This document shows positions 58,446 through 64,000 of a stretch of DNA of 64,000 bases, piece after piece. The notes under the pieces were generated by a model. The model did not search any database. It was given only the letters and a program-made list of their open reading frames with translations, and was not told where the DNA came from. Within the stretch, counting starts at the first letter, position 1. Every line of letters begins with the position of its first letter. Both the position numbers and the translations under genes were made by a program. Source of the stretch: Arenibaculum pallidiluteum (lineage in GTDB: Bacteria > Pseudomonadota > Alphaproteobacteria > Azospirillales > Azospirillaceae); contig NZ_JAFIQU010000004.1 in the NCBI RefSeq assembly GCF_017355985.1, positions 124,001 through 188,000 on the forward strand, read 5' to 3'.

Positions 58446-61400
58446 TCAGAGATCCAGCACGTCCGAGACGCCCGGCAGCGCCTTGATCGCGGCGCGGCTT
58501 CGCGCCGAGATCGCGTAGCCCCCCTGGAGCGCGATCTCGGCCTCCTTGAGCGGGTCGAGCTCCACCAGGATGCTGACCTTGCCGCGGCCGCGCCCGATCT
58601 TGTCGAGCAGGCCGCGCAGCGGGGCGACGGCATCGGGCCTCTGGAGCACGATCTGCAGCCCCTCGGCCGCCCGCGCCACCTCGTCCTCCAGAGGCTTCAC
58701 CTCGTGGCAGGTGAGGCGGACATCCTCGTTCTGGAGCTGGATGTCCACGGTCAGGACGACCGCCTTGCCGGGCTCCAGCAGCTCGCGGCTCACCGCCAGC
58801 GTCTCGGAGAACAGCGTGACCTCGTAGACGCCCGTGCTGTCCGAGAGCTGGACGAAGGCGAAGCGGTTGCCGCTCTTAGCAAGGCGCTCCTGTTTGGAGA
58901 TCACGACACCCGCCATCTGGCAGCGGGTCGACCCGCCGCCGGTCGCCCGCCGCGCGAGATCGGCGGACTGGACGACCTTCAGGCGCTGAAGGGGCTTGGC
59001 AAAGCCGTCGAGCGGATGGGCCGAGAGATAGAAGCCGATGGCGCCGAACTCGTGGCCGAGCCGGTCCAGCGGCTCCCAGTCCTGGACGCGGGGCAGGTCG
59101 GGCGCCTTGAGCGTCACGCCTCCGCCCCCGAACAAGCTGTTTTGGCCGCTCTCCCGCTCCTCGGCGGCGCTCTGGGCATAGCGGATCAGCATTTCGATCC
59201 CGGCATGGACCTGATGCCGGTTGGAGTTCAGCCCGTCGAAGGCCCCCGCGCAGGCGAGGTTCTCGAGCTGGCGCTTGTTGATGGTCTTCGTGTCGAGGCG
59301 CCTCGCCAGGTCGAAGAGGTCGCGATAGACCCCGGCCGTCTCCCGCTCGGCCACGATCGCCTGCATGGCCGGCATGCCGACCCCCTTCACGGCCGCCAGC
59401 GCGTAGCGGATCGCCCGTTCGCCGTCGGGCATGGTCTCGACGCGGAAGGTCGCGTTGGAGCGGTTGATGTCCGGCGTCATCAGCTTGATGCGGAGCCGGA
59501 CCAGCTCCTGCCGGAAGACGTTCAGCTTGTCGGTGTTGCCGAGGTCCAGCGTCATGGACGCGGCCAGGAACTCGACGGGGTAGTTGGCCTTCAGCCAGGC
59601 CGTCTGGTAGGCGACCAGCGCATAGGCCGCGGCGTGGGACTTGTTGAAGCCGTAGCCCGCGAACTTGTCGACCTGGTCGAAGATGTATCCCGCCTGGTCA
59701 GCGGCGACGCCGTTCTTCACCGCGCCCGCGATGAACGCTGCGCGCTGCTTCTCCATCTCCTCCTTGATCTTCTTGCCCATGGCGCGGCGCAGCAGGTCGG
59801 CGCCGCCGAGCGAATAGCCCGCCAGGATCTGGGCGGTCTGCATCACCTGCTCCTGGTAGATCATGATCCCGAAGGTCTCCTTCAGGATCGGCTCCAGCAG
59901 CGGGTGCATGTAGTCGGGTTCCTGCTCCCCGTTCTTGACCTTGATGTAGGTCGGGATGTTGTCCATCGGGCCGGGACGGTAGAGCGAGACCAGCGCGATG
60001 ATGTCGTCGAAGCGGTTCGGCTTGAGCTTGCGCAGGACGTCGCGCATGCCCGAGCTTTCGAGCTGGAACACCCCCGTCGTCTCGCCGCGCGACAGCAGCG
60101 CGTATGTCTTCTCGTCGTCCAGAGGCAGCGCCGAGAGGTCGACCTCGACGCCGCGCTCGCGGATCAGGTTCACGGCGGTCGTGAGCACCGTCAGCGTCTT
60201 GAGGCCGAGGAAGTCGAACTTCACCAGACCGGCCTGCTCGACATACTTCATGTTGAACTGGGTGACCGGCATGTCGGACCGCGGATCGCGGTACAGCGGT
60301 ACCAGGCGGTCCAGGGGCCGGTCGCCGATCACCACGCCCGCCGCGTGGGTCGAGGCGTGGCGGTACAGGCCCTCCAGCCGCAGGGCGATGCCGATCAGCC
60401 GCGCGACGGTCTCGTCGGAATCGCGCGCCTGCTTCAGCATGGGCTCGGCTTCGAGCGCCTGCTCCAGCGTCACCGGGTTGGCCGGGTTGTTGGGGACCAG
60501 CTTGCAGATCTTGTCGACCTGCCCGTAGGGCATCTGAAGCACGCGCCCGACGTCGCGCAGCACGGCGCGCGCCTGCAGCTTTCCGAAGGTGATGATCTGG
60601 GCGACGCGGTCATGGCCGTACTTGGCCTGGACGTAGCGGATCACCTCGTCGCGCCGGTCCTGGCAGAAGTCCACGTCGAAGTCCGGCATGGACACGCGCT
60701 CGGGGTTCAGGAACCGCTCGAACAGCAGCCCGAAGCGCAGGGGATCCAGGTCGGTGATGGTGAGCGCCCAGGCGACGACCGAGCCCGCGCCCGAGCCGCG
60801 GCCCGGCCCAACAGGGATCCCGTGCGCCTTCGCCCATTTGATGAAGTCCGAGACGATCAGGAAATAGCCCGGGAACTTCATGTTCACGATCACGTCCAGC
60901 TCGAACTCGAGCCGGTCGCGGTACGGCTTGGCGACGACCTCGCTCTCCTCGGCCGACATCTCCGGGGTGAAGACGTGCTTCTCGAGCCGGTTCTGCAGGC
61001 CCTCGCGCGCCTGGATGCGCAGCTCCTCGTCCTCGGGACGGTCCTCGGTGAAGCGCGGCAGGATGGGCTTGATCGGCTTCAGCAGGTAGGAGCAGCGCCT
61101 GGCGATCACCAGGGTGTTGTCGACCGCCTCCGGCAGGTCCTCGAACAGGGCGCGCATCTCGGCCGCGCTCTTGAACCGGTGCTCGGGCGTCAGGCGCCTG
61201 CGGTTCGCCTCGTTCACGTAGGACCCCTCGGCGATGCACAGCAGCGCATCATGCGCCTCGTACATCGCCTCGGTCGCGAAGTAGCAGTCGTTGGTGGCGA
61301 CCAGGGGCAGGTCGCGGGCATAGGCGAGATCGACGAGTTCTGGCTCGATCCTGTCCTCGACGGCCCAGCCGTGGCGCATCAGCTCGATATAGAGGCGCCC

Positions 61401-61916
61401 GGGAAACAGCTCCTGCAGCGTAGTCAAGGCCTCCTCGGCCGCCGCGCGCTGGCCTTCGAACAAAAGCCGCCCCACCGTCCCGCCAGGTCCGCCGGTCAGC
61501 GCGATCAGCCCGTCGGTCAGCCCCGCCATCTCCTCCAGCGCCACCTGCGGCGCCGTGCCGGTCTCGGTCTCCATGAAGGCCTTGGAGACCAGCTTCATCG
61601 CGTTATCGTAGCCCCGCGGATCCTGGACCAGCAGCACGAGCTGGTCCGGCTGGGCCACCTTGACGGGTGCCCGCCCACCCGGCGCAGGCCCGGACCGCTT
61701 GACCCCGAGGATGCAGCCGAGGATCGGCTGCACGCCGGCATCGGACGCCGCCAGCGCGAACTCCATCGCGCCGAACAGGTTGCCGGTGTCGGTCACCGCG
61801 ACCGCCGGCATCGCCTGCTTCTGGCAGAGCTTCACGAGCTCCTTGGTCTTGATCGCCCCCTCGGAAAGCGAATAGGCGGAATGGACGCGGAGGTGGACGA
61901 AGTCGGCGTGGGGCAT
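58446..61916 (-). CDS. dnaE: DNA polymerase III alpha subunit
   Basis: The replicative polymerase catalytic subunit, 1156 aa. Domains in order: PHP ([28 protein letters not shown]), polymerase palm and fingers with [18 protein letters not shown] and the catalytic acidic [18 protein letters not shown], the [15 protein letters not shown] region, tandem helix-hairpin-helix and beta-binding parts, and the C-terminal OB domain ([21 protein letters not shown] in two parts). Length matches DnaE1, so this is not the error-prone DnaE2. The ATG at 61916 is the start. Transcribed towards rpsB. Confidence 0.98.
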   Translation of the reverse strand: MPHADFVHLRVHSAYSLSEGAIKTKELVKLCQKQAMPAVAVTDTGNLFGAMEFALAASDAGVQPILGCILGVKRSGPAPGGRAPVKVAQPDQLVLLVQDPRGYDNAMKLVSKAFMETETGTAPQVALEEMAGLTDGLIALTGGPGGTVGRLLFEGQRAAAEEALTTLQELFPGRLYIELMRHGWAVEDRIEPELVDLAYARDLPLVATNDCYFATEAMYEAHDALLCIAEGSYVNEANRRRLTPEHRFKSAAEMRALFEDLPEAVDNTLVIARRCSYLLKPIKPILPRFTEDRPEDEELRIQAREGLQNRLEKHVFTPEMSAEESEVVAKPYRDRLEFELDVIVNMKFPGYFLIVSDFIKWAKAHGIPVGPGRGSGAGSVVAWALTITDLDPLRFGLLFERFLNPERVSMPDFDVDFCQDRRDEVIRYVQAKYGHDRVAQIITFGKLQARAVLRDVGRVLQMPYGQVDKICKLVPNNPANPVTLEQALEAEPMLKQARDSDETVARLIGIALRLEGLYRHASTHAAGVVIGDRPLDRLVPLYRDPRSDMPVTQFNMKYVEQAGLVKFDFLGLKTLTVLTTAVNLIRERGVEVDLSALPLDDEKTYALLSRGETTGVFQLESSGMRDVLRKLKPNRFDDIIALVSLYRPGPMDNIPTYIKVKNGEQEPDYMHPLLEPILKETFGIMIYQEQVMQTAQILAGYSLGGADLLRRAMGKKIKEEMEKQRAAFIAGAVKNGVAADQAGYIFDQVDKFAGYGFNKSHAAAYALVAYQTAWLKANYPVEFLAASMTLDLGNTDKLNVFRQELVRLRIKLMTPDINRSNATFRVETMPDGERAIRYALAAVKGVGMPAMQAIVAERETAGVYRDLFDLARRLDTKTINKRQLENLACAGAFDGLNSNRHQVHAGIEMLIRYAQSAAEERESGQNSLFGGGGVTLKAPDLPRVQDWEPLDRLGHEFGAIGFYLSAHPLDGFAKPLQRLKVVQSADLARRATGGGSTRCQMAGVVISKQERLAKSGNRFAFVQLSDSTGVYEVTLFSETLAVSRELLEPGKAVVLTVDIQLQNEDVRLTCHEVKPLEDEVARAAEGLQIVLQRPDAVAPLRGLLDKIGRGRGKVSILVELDPLKEAEIALQGGYAISARSRAAIKALPGVSDVLDL

Positions 61917-61944
61917 CGGCGCTCGGCGGTTGGGTGCGCGTCCG

Positions 61945-61974
61945 AGGATAGCGGGGCACCGCCGCCGCCGTCAT
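61945..61974 (-). promoter_or_regulatory. Weak candidate dnaE promoter
   Basis: On the minus strand ATGACG (61969-61974), 18 bp, TATCCT (61945-61950), 28 bp before the dnaE ATG. Each hexamer matches the sigma-70 consensus at four positions. A TTGACA at 61988-61993 on the plus strand lacks a matching -10. Confidence 0.3.
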
Positions 61975-62097
61975 GACCAAGTTCGGCTTGACACCGCTGC
62001 GACAGAAAGCGGGCGAATCGCATGCCCGATTCCGAAGCCCCTGCCCCAACCCAGATAAATCGCCTAGAATTCGCGCCATCCAGTGGCGAGGGCCTTC

Positions 62098-63291
62098 GTG
62101 ACGGTCAGGATCCTGTACGAGGTAGCGGTTTCAAGGGCGCGGATCTGGGCCTCGGACCGGAAGTTCGACGATCGTGACGAGGCCGTGGCCTATGCCCGAT
62201 GGAGCCTCGAGAATCCGCGCCATGACGGGGTCAAGGTGCTCCGGCACAGGGTGACCGCCGATGGCCCGGTCTTCGAGACCGTGATCCTCCACGAGGAGAA
62301 GGCCTCGGCAAAGCCGAAGGCGCGGATCGGGCTGCTGAACCAGGCCCCCGCCTGCGCCTCGGCCGCGGAACTGCGCGGCCTCGATGCGCGGCTTGCGATC
62401 GGCAGGACGCTGCGGACCTTCCTCGAGGAGAAGGCGGTCACGCCGACCGAGCTCCTGCACGGCAGCCCTCATGGCGACACGCTGCGCAAGAGCGGCATGC
62501 TGACCGAGGCCGTGGAACGCATGGCCCAGTTGCAGTCGCGCAGCCTGAAGGTTCCGGTGCAGAGCCGCGTCGCCCGGATCTACGAGTTCCTGAAGACGAT
62601 CGATGCCGAAAACCGCGAGGTCGCGAGGCAGCGCACGCGGCTGCCGCGCTTCGAGCCGTCCCGGACCGCCGACTACGTGGCAAGTGTCAGGAGCGCCGTA
62701 TCCGAAGGCCTGCGCGGCCCGGCATTGCTCTCGGTCCTCACCGAACACCTCGCGGAATGCACGGTCCTGTCCCAGAAGTTGGATCGCACGCTGGTCCTGC
62801 TGGCCCAGGGCCTGGACGAGGACTTCATGACGCTGGTCGAGGGGCTGCTGGCTGATCTGCTCGACTTCCCGTCGGTGCTGCGCGACCTGTTCGCGCCCTC
62901 GCCCAATCTCGGCGACCAGCTGGTGCGGCTCGCCGAGATGCTGAACGGCCGCCCGCCGGACCCGGAGGGCCAGTACGGACCGCGGCTGGCGGCGGTGACC
63001 CTGCTGGTGCAGTCCGGCCGCGCACCTGCCTGCGCATCGGTCCTCCTGGAGCGGCTGCTGACCGAGATCGAGGGGGCGAAGCCGCTGGACCCGCGCGACG
63101 GCGAGGCCGAACGCCAACTCCTGGATCAGCTCGGCAGGGCGCTGAAGGATGCAGACGGGCAGTTTCTCGGCGGGCGCCGGGCCGAATCCGCCCATGCCGA
63201 TCGGGAGATGAAGCTGCGCCAACGCATGCTCCGCCGTCTCGGCCTGCACGACGTGGCCGATGCCCTGCCGCGCACCATGGGACGGGTCTGA
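62098..63291 (+). CDS. Conserved-looking protein of unknown function, divergent from dnaE
   Basis: A 397-aa soluble protein that I do not recognise. The N-terminal part (about 1-60; ILYEVAVSRARIW, FDDRDEAVAYARWSLEN, VKVLRHR) looks like a small alpha/beta module. The rest is mostly helical and Leu/Arg-rich, with charged amphipathic stretches such as QLQSRSLKVPVQSRVARIYE and AECTVLSQKLDRTLVLLAQG. No signal peptide, membrane helix, or enzyme motif is visible. The GTG at 62098 has GAGGG in good position; a GTG at 62083 would add five residues but lacks a ribosome site. TAGAAT at 62065-62070 is a possible -10. Codon use matches neighbours. Confidence 0.7.
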   Translation: MTVRILYEVAVSRARIWASDRKFDDRDEAVAYARWSLENPRHDGVKVLRHRVTADGPVFETVILHEEKASAKPKARIGLLNQAPACASAAELRGLDARLAIGRTLRTFLEEKAVTPTELLHGSPHGDTLRKSGMLTEAVERMAQLQSRSLKVPVQSRVARIYEFLKTIDAENREVARQRTRLPRFEPSRTADYVASVRSAVSEGLRGPALLSVLTEHLAECTVLSQKLDRTLVLLAQGLDEDFMTLVEGLLADLLDFPSVLRDLFAPSPNLGDQLVRLAEMLNGRPPDPEGQYGPRLAAVTLLVQSGRAPACASVLLERLLTEIEGAKPLDPRDGEAERQLLDQLGRALKDADGQFLGGRRAESAHADREMKLRQRMLRRLGLHDVADALPRTMGRV

Positions 63292-63344
63292 GAAGGTCGG
63301 CCCGACGGGCGCATGGCGTTGTGAAGCCCCGCGCCCCGGGGCCC

Positions 63345-64000
63345 TCAGGCGAGACCGGCGCGCAGGAACGCCACCGTCCGGTCCCAGGCGAGCTTCGCCG
63401 CCGCGGCATCGTAGCGGGCGCCTGCGGTATCGTTGTGGAAGGCGTGCTGTGTGCCCTCGTAGCGGTGAATCTCGAAGGTCTTGCCGGCATCGCGCAACGC
63501 CGCCTCGTAGGCGGGGATTCCCTCGTTGATCCGGGCGTCGTTGCCGGCGTAGTGCATCATCATGCGGGCACGGATCTGGCCGACCTTGGCGGGATCGGGC
63601 GCGCGCCCGTAGAAGGCGACGCCGGCATCGAGCTCGGGCTCCGCGACGGCCAGGGCGTTGACCATGCCGCCACCCCAGCAGAAGCCGACCGCCCCGACCT
63701 TGCCGGTCGACTGGGAATGCCGCTCCAGCCAGGCGACGGCGGCACGCAGGTTCGAGACCGCGTCCTCGGCGTTCAGCCCGCCGATCATCTCTCGCGCGCG
63801 GTCCTCGTCGGCCGGCGTGCCGCCCAGGGGCGAGAGCAGGTCGGGCGCGAGTGCCAGGAAGCCGGCCAGCGCCGCCCGGCGCGCCACGTCCTCGATATGC
63901 GCGTTCAGGCCGCGATTCTCGTGGACCACGATCACGGCGGGCCAGCGGCCCTCGCCCGCGGGTCGGGCGAGATGAGCGCCGACCGGGCCGCCCGGCCCTG
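63345..64000 (-). CDS. Dienelactone hydrolase family protein, 5' end truncated by the window
   Basis: An alpha/beta hydrolase of the dienelactone hydrolase (DLH) family. Visible: PAVIVVHENRGLNAHIEDVA, GAVGFCWGGGMVNAL with the nucleophile Cys, YAGNDARINEG with the catalytic Asp and GTQHAFHND with the catalytic His. About 218 residues are present; the frame stays open to the window edge (GGPVGAHLARPAGEG precedes), so an internal GTG at 63935 is not the start. Enzymes of this group hydrolyse lactone or ester substrates, but the substrate here is unknown. It converges with the unknown gene at 62098-63291. Confidence 0.9.
   Translation of the reverse strand, partial: GPGGPVGAHLARPAGEGRWPAVIVVHENRGLNAHIEDVARRAALAGFLALAPDLLSPLGGTPADEDRAREMIGGLNAEDAVSNLRAAVAWLERHSQSTGKVGAVGFCWGGGMVNALAVAEPELDAGVAFYGRAPDPAKVGQIRARMMMHYAGNDARINEGIPAYEAALRDAGKTFEIHRYEGTQHAFHNDTAGARYDAAAAKLAWDRTVAFLRAGLA

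Noticed and set aside
58260..61976. 1238-codon open frame on the plus strand opposite dnaE
   Set aside because: It mirrors dnaE and rpsB in a high-GC sequence where antisense stops are rare; the translation has no domains and is His/Arg/Asp-rich, typical of a shadow frame.
61988..61993. Perfect TTGACA as a promoter for the unknown gene at 62098
   Set aside because: No -10-like hexamer at 16-18 bp; the TAGAAT at 62065 is too distant from it.

Overview
This window is a GC-rich stretch of bacterial chromosome that carries almost only housekeeping genes. I read it as a member of the Alphaproteobacteria, most likely Rhodospirillales-like. The evidence is gene content and order: dusB-ntrBC-ntrYX-trkA-hfq-hflX, a fused ispDF, a PDH cluster whose E1-beta carries a lipoyl domain, LpxI instead of LpxH, an alphaproteobacterial-type LexA box (GAAC-N7-GAAC), a CIRCE-controlled groES, and the rpsB-to-lpxB supercluster. 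Order-level placement is inference.

Layout. 1-304: 5' part of groES (minus strand) with CIRCE and promoter. 431-12381: minus-strand series dusB, ntrB, ntrC, ntrY, ntrX, trkA, a class IV aminotransferase, a HAD phosphatase, hfq and hflX, with many overlapping or touching starts and stops. 12479-15513: a CcsA/YpjD-like membrane protein (minus), then ispDF, pncC/cinA and a small DUF2934 protein (plus). 15540-22416: pyruvate dehydrogenase and lipoate series pdhA-pdhB-pdhC-lpd-lipA-ratA (minus). 22586-29730: minus-strand tpiA, secG, pyrG, kdsA, an orphan HisKA_2 kinase, eno and ftsB. 29891-38878: plus-strand ppiD-trpE, then trpGDC-moaC-moeA, interrupted by an opposing polysaccharide-deacetylase-like gene. 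38901-43962: SOS-controlled lexA, convergent comEC with a 16-bp tandem repeat between them, gltA, and convergent gloA. 43992-61916: minus-strand supercluster dnaE, rpsB, tsf, pyrH, frr, uppS, cdsA, dxr, rseP, bamA, skp, lpxD, fabZ, lpxA, lpxI, lpxB. 62098-64000: a plus-strand gene of unknown function and a truncated dienelactone hydrolase.

How the genes work together. The first block couples nitrogen-status signalling (NtrB/C, NtrY/X) to K+ uptake control and the RNA chaperone Hfq. The PDH block makes acetyl-CoA and the lipoyl cofactor the complex needs. The trp block makes tryptophan and leads into molybdenum-cofactor genes. The last block covers ribosome and translation factors, isoprenoid carrier synthesis (Dxr, UppS), phospholipid precursor (CdsA), lipid A (LpxD/A/I/B), fatty-acid dehydration (FabZ) and outer-membrane protein assembly (BamA, Skp, RseP), which is an envelope-growth cluster.

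I found no mobile element, CRISPR array, tRNA or rRNA gene, and no clear new multi-gene system. No stretch over 300 bases lacks a gene. The points most worth following up are the unknown gene beside dnaE, the 16-bp tandem array at the lexA/comEC junction, the near-perfect palindrome upstream of pdhA, the NtrX lacking GAFTGA, the orphan HisKA_2 kinase, and the deacetylase gene inside the trp region.
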